DNA of 49,370 nt from Microbacterium sp. (lineage in GTDB: Bacteria > Actinomycetota > Actinomycetes > Actinomycetales > Microbacteriaceae), in assembly GCF_026393345.1 (NCBI RefSeq), contig NZ_JAPLAI010000043.1:12653-62022 (forward strand). The letters run 5' to 3'. A program made the translations under genes and the position numbers. Positions 17,649 to 27,879 of this stretch are shown here, piece by piece (within the stretch, counting starts at the first letter, position 1; every line of letters begins with the position of its first letter). Under the pieces are notes generated by a model that saw only the letters and a program-made list of their open reading frames with translations, made no database searches and was not told where the DNA came from.

Positions 17649-18680
17649 TCAGGCGACCGTGTTCGGCTTCCACCCGAGCGCGGGCGCCACGTGGTCGGCG
17701 AAGGCCTTCACGATGCGCAGGTTGAACTCGACGCCGAGCTGGCTCGGGATCGTGAGCATGAGCGTGTCGGCGGACGCGATGGCCGCATCCTGGTTCAGCT
17801 GCTCGACCAGAGCGTCGGGCTCATCGGCGTACGTCTTGCCGAACGTGGAGCGGAATCCGTCGATGTAGCCGATACCGTCGCCGTCCTGGCTGTGCCCGAA
17901 GTACATGGCGTCCTGCGCGGTCGTGATGGGGAAGATGCTGCGGCTCACCGAGACCCGCGGGGTTCCGGGGTGGCCGGCCTCCCGCCAGGCGGCACGGAAC
18001 GCGTCGATCTGTTCGGCCTGCAGCAGGTCGAACGGCTGCCCGGTCGCCTCGGTGAGCAGGGTCGACGACATGAGGTTGACGCCGATGCGACCCGCCCATT
18101 CCGCGGTCTCGCGGGAGCCGGCACCCCACCAGACGCGCGACCGGAGCCCGGGCGAGTGCGGTTCGACCGGCTGCCCGCCGGTGCCGCCGCCGAAGGGACT
18201 GTCAGGGTCTCGCTGCGCCATCGGCTCGCCGTCGATCGCGCGCAGGAACGTGTCGAAATGCTCGCGGGCGAGGTCGGCCCCGCGGGGGTCCTTCGCACCG
18301 GTGTACCCGAACGCCTCGTACCCGCGGACCACAGTCTCGGGTGAACCGCGGCTCACTCCGAGCGCGAGGCGGCCGTCGCTGATGAGGTCCACGGCGGCCG
18401 CCTCTTCCGCGAGGTACAGCGGATTCTCGTACCGCATGTCGATGACACCGGTGCCCATCTCGATGCGCTCCGTCTTCGCGGCGATCGCGGCGAGCAGCGG
18501 CATGGGGGACGACTGCTGCCGGGCGAAGTGGTGCACCCGGAAGGAAATCCCGTTGACTCCGAGGTCGTCCATGCCCTGGGCGAGGTCGATCGCCTGCAGC
18601 AGCGAGTCGCGGGCGGTGAGGATGCGGCCGCCGCCGAGGGGACCGTAGTGGCCGAAGGACAGGGTTCCGAAACGTTCCAT
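17649..18680 (-). CDS. LLM-class flavin-dependent oxidoreductase
   Basis: 343 aa, typical of the luciferase-like monooxygenase (bacterial luciferase) fold. MGTGVIDMRYENPLYLAEEAAAVDLISDGRLALGVSRGSPE is spread over the conserved alpha/beta core, and WWGAGSRETAEWAGRIGVNL and SRSIFPI also match. It would use FMN or F420 on an unknown substrate. It stands alone on the minus strand, convergent with the YdeI-like gene. I see no clear Shine-Dalgarno before ATG 18680. Confidence 0.9.
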   Translation of the reverse strand: MERFGTLSFGHYGPLGGGRILTARDSLLQAIDLAQGMDDLGVNGISFRVHHFARQQSSPMPLLAAIAAKTERIEMGTGVIDMRYENPLYLAEEAAAVDLISDGRLALGVSRGSPETVVRGYEAFGYTGAKDPRGADLAREHFDTFLRAIDGEPMAQRDPDSPFGGGTGGQPVEPHSPGLRSRVWWGAGSRETAEWAGRIGVNLMSSTLLTEATGQPFDLLQAEQIDAFRAAWREAGHPGTPRVSVSRSIFPITTAQDAMYFGHSQDGDGIGYIDGFRSTFGKTYADEPDALVEQLNQDAAIASADTLMLTIPSQLGVEFNLRIVKAFADHVAPALGWKPNTVA

Positions 18681-18731
18681 GTCAGAGGCAACCGGCGCGG
18701 AGCCAGAATGATTCCGATGAATACATCGAGG

Positions 18732-19322
18732 TCAGTCGGTGCGGTCTGCGTCGCCGTCGAGGTGCGTGCCGGGATCCGGGAGCGGGGCGGCGGGCGAACC
18801 GTCGACCTCATCGCCGGTCTCCTCGCCACCGTCATCGGAGGGCGACGGAGTCGGGGTGACAGGCACGGTCGGGACGTCGGTCTCCGTCGGCACCGGAACG
18901 GCCGGGACGGGAACGACCGGTGCCGGAAGGCCCGGCGCGGGAAGGCCCGGCGCCGGCACCGAGGGACTCGGCGCCGGGATCACTCGACGGGGCGTAGCCC
19001 GCGGGCTCGGCGAGGGCGCGGGCGAGGCGCTCGGCGTGGGGGTGTCCTCGAAGCCGAGGGCGCGCGCGGGTTCGTCTTCGTCGGCGACCAGGACCGAAGG
19101 CAGCGCCGTCGTGTCGATCGCGGCGGCAGCGCCACCGGCAGGCACCGCCGTGAGCGCGCCGTGCAGGCTCGCCGCACCGACGCCCAGGACGAGCACGCCC
19201 GCAGCCAGGCTGGCCAGGGCGAGGGCCGACACGCGAATGCGCAAGGGTCTCTTCTTTCCGCACCGGGGTTCGGGCCTCGGTGTCGTGGTGATCGGACCCC
19301 GCCATCTTCCTCGGTGGCTCAA
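18732..19322 (-). CDS. Secreted Pro/Thr-rich low-complexity protein
   Basis: Up to 196 aa from TTG 19322. A likelier start is TTG 19244, which puts a basic residue pair just before a hydrophobic signal segment (VSALALASLAAGVLVLGVGA) and has AAGAAGAG 4 nt upstream. After cleavage the protein is short and becomes Pro/Val/Thr-rich, with PAPGL repeated in tandem and PVPAVPVPTE, then an acidic tail. It resembles cell-wall-spanning linkers; no domain is recognised. Being low-complexity in GC-rich DNA, it is a weaker call than its neighbours, but the signal peptide supports a real gene. Confidence 0.55.
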   Translation of the reverse strand: MSHRGRWRGPITTTPRPEPRCGKKRPLRIRVSALALASLAAGVLVLGVGAASLHGALTAVPAGGAAAAIDTTALPSVLVADEDEPARALGFEDTPTPSASPAPSPSPRATPRRVIPAPSPSVPAPGLPAPGLPAPVVPVPAVPVPTETDVPTVPVTPTPSPSDDGGEETGDEVDGSPAAPLPDPGTHLDGDADRTD

Positions 19323-19384
19323 CGGGAGTCACGGCGACGGCGTGCCGCTCACCGTGACACCGGGTCCCGCGGGGCACGCTCCGC

Positions 19385-19390
19385 TAGCCT
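19385..19390 (+). promoter_or_regulatory. -10 element for a leaderless transcript (GNAT gene)
   Basis: TAGCCT ends 6 nt before ATG 19397; no Shine-Dalgarno. Confidence 0.5.
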
Positions 19391-19396
19391 CGATGG

Positions 19397-19903
19397 ATGC
19401 GCTCCCACTCCTTCCCCGACGGCGCCGAGCTGCGTGAGGCGCGGCGCGGTGACGAGCCCGGCATCCTCCGCTGCATCCAGGCGCTGGCCACGTACGAGAA
19501 GGAACCGGATGCGGTCGAGAACACCGTCGAGGCACTCGGCGAGACGCTGTTCGGGCAGACTCCTCGCGCGTTCGCGCACGTCGTGGAGCGGGAGGGTGCG
19601 ATCGTCGGCATCGCGATCTGGTTCCTCACCTACTCCACGTGGACCGGTCGGCACGGCATCTGGCTCGAAGACCTCTTCGTCGACGGGGAGCAGCGGGGGC
19701 GCGGCTACGGCAAGGCGCTCATCGCGTCGCTGGCCGAGGTCTGCGTCGAGCGGGGGTATCCGCGGCTGGAGTGGACGGTGCTGGACTGGAATGCGCCGTC
19801 CATCGCGTTCTACCGGTCGATCGGAGCGACCCCGATGTCGGAGTGGACCACCCAGCGCCTGACTGGCACCGAGTTGGAAGCCCTCGTCGTGCGCGGTCGG
19901 TGA
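19397..19903 (+). CDS. GNAT N-acetyltransferase (diamine acetyltransferase-like)
   Basis: 168 aa. GNAT order is clear: N-terminal strand and helix (LREARRGDEPGILRCIQALA), WLEDLFVDGEQRGRGYGKAL with the acetyl-CoA-binding R/QxxGxG/A motif, and a C-terminal LDWNAPSIAFYRSIGA. The LEDLFV and WNAPSIAFYRSIGA segments resemble SSAT-type di- and polyamine acetyltransferases, so a polyamine or thialysine substrate is plausible but not proven. Monocistronic, with its own leaderless promoter. Confidence 0.88.
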   Translation: MRSHSFPDGAELREARRGDEPGILRCIQALATYEKEPDAVENTVEALGETLFGQTPRAFAHVVEREGAIVGIAIWFLTYSTWTGRHGIWLEDLFVDGEQRGRGYGKALIASLAEVCVERGYPRLEWTVLDWNAPSIAFYRSIGATPMSEWTTQRLTGTELEALVVRGR

Positions 19904-19937
19904 CCGGGCGGAGCGACACGGCACGGCACGACGCCCA

Positions 19938-19967
19938 CTGACACCAACGGGTCGGCCTGGCTACGCT
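19938..19967 (+). promoter_or_regulatory. Promoter of the GcvR-like gene (-35 CTGACA, -10 TACGCT)
   Basis: CTGACA (19938-19943) and TACGCT (19962-19967) are separated by 18 nt, and the -10 ends 6 nt before ATG 19974. This is one of the clearest sigma-70-type promoters in the window and predicts a leaderless mRNA. Confidence 0.6.
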
Positions 19968-19973
19968 GGCCCC

Positions 19974-20486
19974 ATGACGACCCTCGTGCTGACCGTGGTG
20001 GGCAACGATCGGGCCGGCCTCGTCGCCGAGATCGCCGATGCGGTGGCCGCGCATGGCGGCAACTGGGAGCGGAGCCAGCTGGCGGAACTCTCCGGTGCGT
20101 TCGCCGGCATCATCGAGGTATCGGTGACCTCGGCGAGTGCGCTGTCGCTGCGCGCGGCGCTCAGCACCCTCGACGGGCTTATCGCGATCGCCGTCCCGGC
20201 AATGGGCGAGCACCCCACCGCGGACAGTGGGCGCCGGTTCTCGTTCCAGGTGCTCGGCAACGATCGCCCCGGGATCGTCAAGGAGGTCTCTGCCACGCTC
20301 GCCGCTCTCGGGGTGAGCGTGGAGCGCATGACGACCGAGACGCGGGATGCGGCGATGGCCGGGGGACGACTGTTCGAGGCGTCGATCGCGGCTGCCGTGC
20401 CGGGCGACGTGGACGTGGACGACGTGGCGGCTCAGCTGGAACGCCTGGCGAGCGAGATCCAGGTGGACGTCACCGTTACCGAATGA
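19974..20486 (+). CDS. ACT-domain regulatory protein (GcvR-like)
   Basis: 170 aa with two ACT domains: residues 3-75 (LVLTVVGNDRAGLVAEIADA) and about 85-165 (FQVLGNDRPGIVKEVSATLA). The paired ND-R-G-V/I loops are the amino-acid-binding turns of ACT domains. GcvR of E. coli antagonises the glycine-cleavage activator GcvA, but no gcvA-like gene lies nearby, so an amino-acid-responsive regulatory role is inferred only from domains. It is convergent with the epimerase gene 12 nt away. Confidence 0.88.
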   Translation: MTTLVLTVVGNDRAGLVAEIADAVAAHGGNWERSQLAELSGAFAGIIEVSVTSASALSLRAALSTLDGLIAIAVPAMGEHPTADSGRRFSFQVLGNDRPGIVKEVSATLAALGVSVERMTTETRDAAMAGGRLFEASIAAAVPGDVDVDDVAAQLERLASEIQVDVTVTE

Positions 20487-20498
20487 CGCCCGGCGGCC

Positions 20499-21473
20499 TC
20501 ACCGGCCGAGGACGTCACGCAGGGCCGGCTCCAGGTCGGGGTACGCGAAGCGGTAGCCGCTGCGTTCGAGCGCGGCGGGGACGACCCAGCGGCTCTTCAG
20601 GACGAGTTCCGGCTCGGTGCGGAGCACCCACATCGCCGGTTCCAGCATCCAGCGCCAGGCGGGAAGGCCGATCGGCATCCCGACGAGTCGGCGGAGCGTG
20701 CGCATGAGCGTGCGGTTATCGCTCGGATGCGGGCTGGCGAGGTTCACGGGCCCACTGAGGTCGTCGTGATCGCGCAGATACCGGACGGCGCCGACGACGT
20801 CGTCGAGGTGGATCCAGCTGAACCGTTGCCGTCCCCGGGTGCGGTGGGTCGGGGCGCGGCCGTCACCGCTCGGGTTCGTCCCGATGCCACGGTATCGGCG
20901 GTGCGCCAGCGGCCACCAGCCGTCGATCTGCGGTCCGCCGAGACCGAGCCGGGCGAGCCGGATGAGCAGGTTCGTCGCCGGTCCGTCGCCGAGGACGATC
21001 GCCATCCGCAGGGCGACCCGGCGGGTGTGCGGCAGTGTGCCCACGAAGAGCTCCCGCTCCCATTCCCGGGCGACGTCGACGGAGAAGCCTGATCCCAGAA
21101 CACCCCCGTCCTCCGAGTTCGGCCGGTCCGTCGCGTGCCGGTAGATGGTCGCTGTCGAGGCGTTCATCCATACCCGGGGAGGGTGCTCTGCCCGGGCGAT
21201 GGCCGTGCGGAGAAGGCGCGTCGTGTCGACCCGGGAACGCAGAATCTCGTCGCGATTGCGGTCGGTGTAGCGGCAGTTGACGGACTTGCCGGCGAGGTTG
21301 ACGACGATGTCGGCGCCCTCGACGGCGGCTCGAAGGGCATCGGGCGACGACCAATCGGTATCGGCGGATCGTCCGATCGTGCGCACCGTGTATCCGTCGT
21401 CGGCGAAGGCGCGCGCGAGCGCCGTGCCGACGAATCCGGTGGTGCCGGCGATGACGGCGACCGGAGCGGTCAC
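20499..21473 (-). CDS. TIGR01777-family NAD(P)-dependent epimerase (DUF1731)
   Basis: 324 aa from GTG 21473, which overlaps the cupin stop (GTGA). The N-terminal Rossmann motif is VAVIAGTTGFVGTALARAF; VNLAGKSVNCRYTDRNRDEI, WMNASTATIYRHA and FSWIHLDDVVGAVRYL match the family. The C-terminus (PAWRWMLEPAMWVLRTEPEL, VLKSRWVVPAALERSGYRF) is DUF1731. These proteins are assumed to be nucleotide-sugar-epimerase-like, with unknown substrates; the SulA/cell-division name sometimes used is historical. It is the second gene of a pair with the cupin. Confidence 0.9.
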   Translation of the reverse strand: MTAPVAVIAGTTGFVGTALARAFADDGYTVRTIGRSADTDWSSPDALRAAVEGADIVVNLAGKSVNCRYTDRNRDEILRSRVDTTRLLRTAIARAEHPPRVWMNASTATIYRHATDRPNSEDGGVLGSGFSVDVAREWERELFVGTLPHTRRVALRMAIVLGDGPATNLLIRLARLGLGGPQIDGWWPLAHRRYRGIGTNPSGDGRAPTHRTRGRQRFSWIHLDDVVGAVRYLRDHDDLSGPVNLASPHPSDNRTLMRTLRRLVGMPIGLPAWRWMLEPAMWVLRTEPELVLKSRWVVPAALERSGYRFAYPDLEPALRDVLGR

Positions 21474-21907
21474 GCGGTCGGCACTTCGTCCGTGGGCCGA
21501 TCGGTCGGCCACCGTGGGGGTGCGTCAGCATCCGGCACGAAGCCGGCGTCGCCGTCGCCGAGGATCGCGTAGATCCGCCGCCACGGCTCGTAGCCGGTCA
21601 GGAGCCATCCGTGCCCGCTGCCGGTGGTGTCCTCCGCGAGCAGTACGACACCCGGGCGCAGATGGAACATGTCGCCGTCGCGAGTGGTGAAGTCGAGTTC
21701 ACCGGAGAGGGTGATCACGAACTGACGGTGCGGCGCGGTGTGCCACATCTCCTTGCCGATCGTGTCGGTCTCACGGAAGGAGATCGCGGTTGCGGCGGTG
21801 GCCGCCGACAGCAGATCCCCGTCGTCCTCCCCGTTCATCCGCAGATGGCCGTGCTCGACATGCGAGATGCCCTGATCGTCGGAGTAGAGGCGGATTGCGG
21901 GGATCAT
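21470..21907 (-). CDS. Cupin-domain protein
   Basis: 145 aa. A single cupin barrel is visible: WHTAPHRQFVITLSGELDFTT carries the first motif (HxxxxxQ/E type with HRQFV), and LRPGVVLLAEDTTGSGH the second (GxxxxxP...GxxH). A metal site with two or three His is plausible. The substrate is unknown. It is translationally coupled (4-nt overlap) to the epimerase downstream, suggesting a shared small-molecule or sugar pathway. Confidence 0.85.
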   Translation of the reverse strand: MIPAIRLYSDDQGISHVEHGHLRMNGEDDGDLLSAATAATAISFRETDTIGKEMWHTAPHRQFVITLSGELDFTTRDGDMFHLRPGVVLLAEDTTGSGHGWLLTGYEPWRRIYAILGDGDAGFVPDADAPPRWPTDRPTDEVPTA

Positions 21908-21925
21908 GGCGAGCCGGTGCGGGGA

Positions 21926-22240
21926 TCAGCCGAGGACGACCGCGGTGCCGTACGCGACGACTTCCTGGAAGTTCTGGTCGAGTTCGTTCGAGTCGTAACG
22001 CATCGCGACCACCGCGGTGGCGTCGACGGCCTCCGCGGTCGCGACGAGCCGGGCGACGGCTTCGGCCCGGGTCTGCTCGAGCTGGGTGGTGAGGCCCTTG
22101 AGTTCGCCGCCGCCGAGCGCCTTGAGTCCTGCGCCGAACTGGACGCCGATGTTCCGGGAACGGACGGTGAGCCCGCTGACCTCGCCGAGCACGGTCGTGA
22201 TGGCGGAACCGGGGACGTCGTTCATGGTCGTGACCAGCAT
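21926..22240 (-). CDS. YbjQ/DUF74-family protein
   Basis: 104 aa from ATG 22240, with TAGGAG 5 nt upstream. LVTTMNDVPGSAITTVLGEV and the glycine-rich middle followed by ARAEAV-type helices and VVAMRYDSNEL match the YbjQ (heavy-metal-binding domain) family of small pentameric cytosolic proteins. Length is normal. The metal role is by family name only; no Cys is present here. Confidence 0.9.
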   Translation of the reverse strand: MLVTTMNDVPGSAITTVLGEVSGLTVRSRNIGVQFGAGLKALGGGELKGLTTQLEQTRAEAVARLVATAEAVDATAVVAMRYDSNELDQNFQEVVAYGTAVVLG

Positions 22241-22355
22241 GGATTCTCCTACGTCGTCGTGATGGGCGTGCAGGCTCAGGCTAGTGGGTGAGGCCTTCCC
22301 TCCGCCCGCGCTGTCCACGGCGCCGGGCCCCCTTCCGCCAGCGACCTCCCCGTCC

Positions 22356-22361
22356 TACCGT
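22356..22361 (+). promoter_or_regulatory. -10 element for a leaderless transcript (toroid protein gene)
   Basis: TACCGT ends 6 nt before ATG 22368. Confidence 0.45.
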
Positions 22362-22367
22362 GAGCGC

Positions 22368-23312
22368 ATGGACGTGACAGCGTGGTTGCTGGACTCGGAC
22401 CCGACTCTGCGATGGCAGGTGGAGCGCGACCTCGTCCGTGCCCCCGAACCGGTGTGGCGCGAGACCCGCGCGCGGATCGCGACCGAGGGGGATGGTGCCG
22501 CATTGCTCGCACAGCAGGACGCGGACGGTCAGTGGGCGAACGGCGCCTACTTCCCCTCGGATGCCGACGGCCACACCGGCCCGGACGACGAGGGTCAGCC
22601 CTGGACCGCGACCACGTGGTCCCTCACGACGCTGCGCGAGTGGGGGCTCGATGCGTCCGCGCTCGCGGGCACCACGGAGAAGCTCGACGCGCACGCACGG
22701 TGGGAGTACGACGATCTGCCTTACTGGGGCGGGGAGGTCGATGTCTGCATCAACGCGATGACGCTCGCGAACGGGGCGTGGTTGGGTGCCGACGTGGCGG
22801 CGATCGCCGCCTGGTTCCCCGCGCATCAGCTCGCCGACGGGGGCTGGAATTGCGAGTGGGTCGAGGGTTCGACGCGGTCCTCGTTCCACAGCACGATCAA
22901 TGCGCTCCGCGGCATCCTCGACGACGAGGAGCTCACCGGCACGAGCCCGCCGGAGCTGCGGAGCGCGCGCATGCGCGGAGAGGAATATCTTCTGCAGCGC
23001 GGCCTCCGCTACCGCCTCTCGGACGGTGAGCAGGTGGGCGCGTGGGCGACGCAGCTCTTCTTTCCGATGCGCTGGCCGTTCACGGCGCTGAAGGCGACGG
23101 ACTACTTCACGCGGGCCGCGCGTCACGACTCGGTGCCGCTCGATCCCCGCCTCGATGACACCCTGGAGCTCCTCCGCTCCCGCCGTCGGCCCGACGGTAC
23201 CTGGCTGCAGGAGCGGGTGCTCCCCGGTCGGGTGTGGTTCCCGCTCGACGTTCCCGCAGGTGTCCCGTCGAAGTGGGTCACCTTCCTCGCCCTACGCGCC
23301 CTGGGGGAGTGA
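22368..23312 (+). CDS. Alpha/alpha-toroid (prenyltransferase/squalene-oxidase repeat-like) protein
   Basis: 314 aa from ATG 22368. Repeated helical pairs with QW-like segments are visible: QDADGQWANGAYF, LADGGWNCEW and RRRPDGTWLQERVLPG, resembling the QxxDGxW repeats of terpene cyclases and prenyltransferase beta subunits. A canonical DxDD cyclisation motif is not evident, so cyclase activity is doubtful. No signal peptide, so cytosolic. The next gene starts 3 nt after its stop and is probably cotranscribed. Confidence 0.75.
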   Translation: MDVTAWLLDSDPTLRWQVERDLVRAPEPVWRETRARIATEGDGAALLAQQDADGQWANGAYFPSDADGHTGPDDEGQPWTATTWSLTTLREWGLDASALAGTTEKLDAHARWEYDDLPYWGGEVDVCINAMTLANGAWLGADVAAIAAWFPAHQLADGGWNCEWVEGSTRSSFHSTINALRGILDDEELTGTSPPELRSARMRGEEYLLQRGLRYRLSDGEQVGAWATQLFFPMRWPFTALKATDYFTRAARHDSVPLDPRLDDTLELLRSRRRPDGTWLQERVLPGRVWFPLDVPAGVPSKWVTFLALRALGE

Positions 23313-23315
23313 CGG

Positions 23316-24128
23316 ATGCTGCGCCACGACGTCCGCGGTGCCCCGAGCGGGGACGATCCGACGGCAGAGCTGCGGGAACTGCGCCTGCGCGCCTACGGGC
23401 CGGATGCCGACATCGCCACCGATCCGGGCGCCCAGCGTCGGCTGCAAGAACTCGAAGCGCGGGAGGCGAGTGCATCCTCGCCGCACCGCGTCGCGCACCC
23501 GTCCGGGCCCGTTGCGGTGACGGAACCCGCGGGCGTCGACCGCATCCCGCGCGCGGATGAAGGGACGACGGAGCCCGACGACCCGCTCGCGACGACCTCG
23601 GAGACGCCTGGCGACGTCCGAGCCGAGCCGACCTCGACGTGGCGTCTCTCGCGTCGACTCGTGCTGACGTGGGCCGGTTCGCTCGCCATCGTCGCCATCG
23701 TCGCCGCATCGGTTTCGTGGGCGGTCACGCGCCGCATCCAGGCCGACCCGCAACAGATCGCGGTGCTCGGAAGCCATCCGGACCAGCGCATACCGACCGT
23801 CTTCGGCACCGATCCGCAGGGGAAACGATTCGCGGACTTCTACGGGCTGACGGTGATTGCGCTGCAGGGACGCGGGTGGATGGGGGGCGCGCCCGAGGAC
23901 TACTGCCTCATCCTCATGGACTCCGGCAGCATCCGGCTCGACACCAATTCGTACTCCGGCGAGATGTACGGCGGATGCGGCGCCGGCATGTTCCCGGCGA
24001 CCGTGCAGGTCCGGGTCTCCGAAGAACTCCCCGACTCGCTTCGGGAACGCTTCGCGGACGGCTCGGCACTGCAGTTCGTGTTGCAGGGCGGCGAGGTCGT
24101 CGTTCTCAGCGACGTGCCCGGGGACTGA
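23316..24128 (+). CDS. Single-pass membrane protein of unknown function
   Basis: 270 aa. The N-terminal ~108 residues are charged and Pro/Thr-rich, with an ALREL-type helix and no signal peptide. One transmembrane helix follows at about 112-132 (LTWAGSLAIVAIVAASVSWAV). The C-terminal 135 residues look exported and contain two Cys (DYCLILMDSG; GGCGAGMFPATVQV) and a likely beta fold. Type II topology, inside-out, is inferred. I do not recognise a family. It is 3 nt after the toroid gene. Confidence 0.78.
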   Translation: MLRHDVRGAPSGDDPTAELRELRLRAYGPDADIATDPGAQRRLQELEAREASASSPHRVAHPSGPVAVTEPAGVDRIPRADEGTTEPDDPLATTSETPGDVRAEPTSTWRLSRRLVLTWAGSLAIVAIVAASVSWAVTRRIQADPQQIAVLGSHPDQRIPTVFGTDPQGKRFADFYGLTVIALQGRGWMGGAPEDYCLILMDSGSIRLDTNSYSGEMYGGCGAGMFPATVQVRVSEELPDSLRERFADGSALQFVLQGGEVVVLSDVPGD

Positions 24129-25595
<1,467 letters not shown>

Positions 25596-25705
25596 TCCGG
25601 CGTCACCGGACACAGGGATGTCGCGAGATTCGGACCGATTACCGTCCCACGCTCCGAATTTCGCCGCATCTCCGAATCTCACGACCGGCGAGGAACCCGG
25701 AAACG

Positions 25706-25741
25706 ACGCATGCCGCGCCCCAGGAGGGACGCGGCATGCGT
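25706..25741. terminator. Hairpin terminator between the Rox-like gene and msrA
   Basis: A perfect 12-bp inverted repeat (25706-25717 with 25730-25741), extended by CCC-GGG pairing inside, lies just after the msrA stop on the minus strand and faces the convergent Rox-like gene. It probably works in both directions. Confidence 0.75.
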
Positions 25742-25748
25742 GTGGTGC

Positions 25749-26297
25749 TTACGCCGTGGCGGTTTCGCTGCGGCGGGGGAGAACCCATCCGGGCCGCACG
25801 AAGTGGCACGTGTATCCGTTCGGGATCCGCTGCAGGTAGTTCTGGTGCTCGGGCTCGGCCTCCCAGAACGGCGCGGACGGCTCGATGGTCGTCACCGCCT
25901 TGTCCGGCCAGAGCCCGGAGGCGTCCACATCCGCGATGGTGTCGCGCGCGATCTGCTCCTGCTCCGGGGTGACCGGGAAGATCGCCGACCGGTAGCTGGT
26001 GCCGATGTCATTGCCCTGACGGTTCAGGGTCGACGGGTCGTGGATCTGGAAGAAGAACGCGAGGATGTCGCGGTACGTCGTCTTGGTGGGGTCGAAGACG
26101 ATCTCCACCGCCTCCGCGTGACCGGGGTGGTTGCGGTAGGTGGGGTGGTCGTTCTGCCCGCCGGTGTAGCCGACCCGGGTGTCGAGCACCCCGGGCTGAC
26201 GGCGGATGAGCTCCTCGACGCCCCAGAAACAGCCGCCCGCGAGGACCGCGGTCTCGGTTCCGGGTCGCTGGGTGATGGCTCCGGTGTCGATGGTCAT
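25749..26297 (-). CDS. msrA: Peptide-methionine (S)-S-oxide reductase MsrA
   Basis: 182 aa. It reduces methionine S-sulfoxide in proteins. The catalytic Cys lies in the family signature [13 protein letters not shown], and VRTGYTGG- and GHAEAV-type segments ([23 protein letters not shown]) match. There is no signal peptide, so it is cytosolic. The ATG overlaps the msrB stop by 4 nt, so msrB-msrA form an operon covering both sulfoxide epimers. Confidence 0.97.
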   Translation of the reverse strand: MTIDTGAITQRPGTETAVLAGGCFWGVEELIRRQPGVLDTRVGYTGGQNDHPTYRNHPGHAEAVEIVFDPTKTTYRDILAFFFQIHDPSTLNRQGNDIGTSYRSAIFPVTPEQEQIARDTIADVDASGLWPDKAVTTIEPSAPFWEAEPEHQNYLQRIPNGYTCHFVRPGWVLPRRSETATA

Positions 26298-26773
26298 GCG
26301 AGGTTCTCCTCAGAGGTCGGGGTGGATGCGGTGGCGAAGAGCGAGCGGTAGTTACCGTACCCCTGCTCCTCGAGCTCGGCGACGGGGACGAAGCGGAGGG
26401 CGGCGGAGTTCATGCAGTAGCGCATGCCGCCCGCATCCCGCGGTCCGTCGTCGAAGACGTGGCCCAGGTGGCTGTCGGCGTGCGCCGAACGCACCTCGGT
26501 GCGGCGCATCCACAGCGAGCGGTCGGTCTTCTCGGTGACGACGCCCTGTTCGATGGGCTTGGTGAAGCTCGGCCAGCCGCTGCCGCTCTCGAACTTGTCG
26601 GTCGATGAGAAGAGCGGCTCGCCGCTGACGACGTCGACGTAGATGCCGGCCTCGTGGTTGTCCCAGTAGCGGTTCCGGAACGGCGGCTCGGTGCCCGCCT
26701 CCTGGGTGACGTGGTACTGGGTGGGGGTGAGGCGATCGAGCGCCTCGGGGGTCTTGCGGTAGTCCTGTGACAC
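26294..26773 (-). CDS. msrB: Peptide-methionine (R)-S-oxide reductase MsrB
   Basis: 159 aa from GTG 26773, chosen because GGAGG lies 5 nt upstream; an ATG 39 nt further out has no such signal. It reduces methionine R-sulfoxide. [12 protein letters not shown] and GHVFDDGP match, and the catalytic Cys is in [12 protein letters not shown]. The four Cys that bind zinc in many MsrBs are absent, so this is the zinc-free form. It is the first gene of msrB-msrA. Confidence 0.96.
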   Translation of the reverse strand: MSQDYRKTPEALDRLTPTQYHVTQEAGTEPPFRNRYWDNHEAGIYVDVVSGEPLFSSTDKFESGSGWPSFTKPIEQGVVTEKTDRSLWMRRTEVRSAHADSHLGHVFDDGPRDAGGMRYCMNSAALRFVPVAELEEQGYGNYRSLFATASTPTSEENLA

Positions 26774-26937
26774 GGTTTCCTCCTCGGAAGCCGCCGCTGG
26801 CTGCGGCGTCATAGAGAGGAACGGCGGGGGACGGCGTTTTGGTCCCGTGAAGCTGTGAGCGGGCTATGAGTATCCCACCGCCACTCCCATGATTCCGCAG
26901 CGACGTCAACGACGGATCGGCATCCGATCGGGCAGGG

Positions 26938-26943
26938 CAGACT
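26938..26943 (+). promoter_or_regulatory. -10 element for a leaderless transcript (DUF998-like gene)
   Basis: CAGACT ends 6 nt before GTG 26950. Confidence 0.4.
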
Positions 26944-26949
26944 TCCTCC

Positions 26950-27786
26950 GTGCCTACCACCTCCACACAGCGCACCTACCGGTATCTACGCGTCGCGATC
27001 TCCGGCACCGTCGCCGTCATCTTCATCGCGGTGCTGGTCACGATCCCGCGGGTGGGACTGTTGCCGTCGCTGAGTCACTACTACTACACGCCCGCACGGA
27101 TGCTGTTCGTCGGGGCGTTGATCACCGTGTCGGTGTGCTTCTTTGCGCTCTCCGGCAGCGGCGCAGAACGCGTCCTGCTGGATGCGGCGGCGATGCTCGC
27201 GCCTCTGCTGGCGATCGTCCCGACGGCGATATCAGCCGATTCCGTCCCGGGGATCACCGTGACGTGTCCCGGCGCGTGCGTCCCGGATGCGGTCGACGCC
27301 GAGGTCGATGTCGGCCTGGCGACCTATCTCATCGTCGGTGTGCTCGTGTTGGCGGTCGCCGTGACGCTTGCCCTCACCGGTGAAGTCGATCGGCGCGGCG
27401 CGCTGCTGTCCTCCGCGATCGCGGTGGTGGTGCTGGCCGGGGTGGCCGCCTGGTGGTGGATCGCGCCGGTCGCGTTCCGCCAGTGGGCGCACCTGATCAC
27501 CGCGGCCGGGTTCTTCGGTCTCATCGCGGCGGTCGCCGTCGTGACCGCGTTCTGGCCGTCCGACCGGCGCCCGCCACCGCGAGGGCTGAAGGCGTCATAC
27601 GTGGTGGTCGCGATTGCGATCGTGGTCGATGTCGCCGCGATGCCGGTGTTCGGCAACGTGCGGGTCGGCGACGTGTACGGCATCTTCGTGGGCGAGGTTC
27701 TCGCGCTTCTGCTGTTCGTGACGTTCTGGATCCTGCAGACCGTGCAGTACTGGCGGGCGGATGCCGGGGAGATCCCGCTGCGCTGA
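26950..27786 (+). CDS. Multispanning membrane protein (DUF998-like)
   Basis: 278 aa from GTG 26950, with about seven hydrophobic helices: near 14-31, 53-70, 78-97, 125-145, 152-170, 180-200 and 216-265. LSHYYYTPARMLFVGALI after helix 1 and the overall layout resemble DUF998 and related membrane proteins. An extracellular loop contains two Cys (ITVTCPGACVPDAV) that could form a disulfide. The function is unknown. It is divergent from msrB. Confidence 0.75.
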   Translation: MPTTSTQRTYRYLRVAISGTVAVIFIAVLVTIPRVGLLPSLSHYYYTPARMLFVGALITVSVCFFALSGSGAERVLLDAAAMLAPLLAIVPTAISADSVPGITVTCPGACVPDAVDAEVDVGLATYLIVGVLVLAVAVTLALTGEVDRRGALLSSAIAVVVLAGVAAWWWIAPVAFRQWAHLITAAGFFGLIAAVAVVTAFWPSDRRPPPRGLKASYVVVAIAIVVDVAAMPVFGNVRVGDVYGIFVGEVLALLLFVTFWILQTVQYWRADAGEIPLR

Positions 27787-27879
27787 CCTTCGTGTGATCC
27801 ACCGCGCCGACCCTGTCAACCCGCCCCACCCCTGACGCGGGGCACGATGGGATGGAACCCCCGAGCCGAAGGAGCATCC

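Noticed and set aside
18901..18960. DNA repeats in the Pro-rich secreted protein as a minisatellite
   Set aside because: The duplicated stretch is just two copies of a short PAPGL unit and is expected from low-complexity coding.
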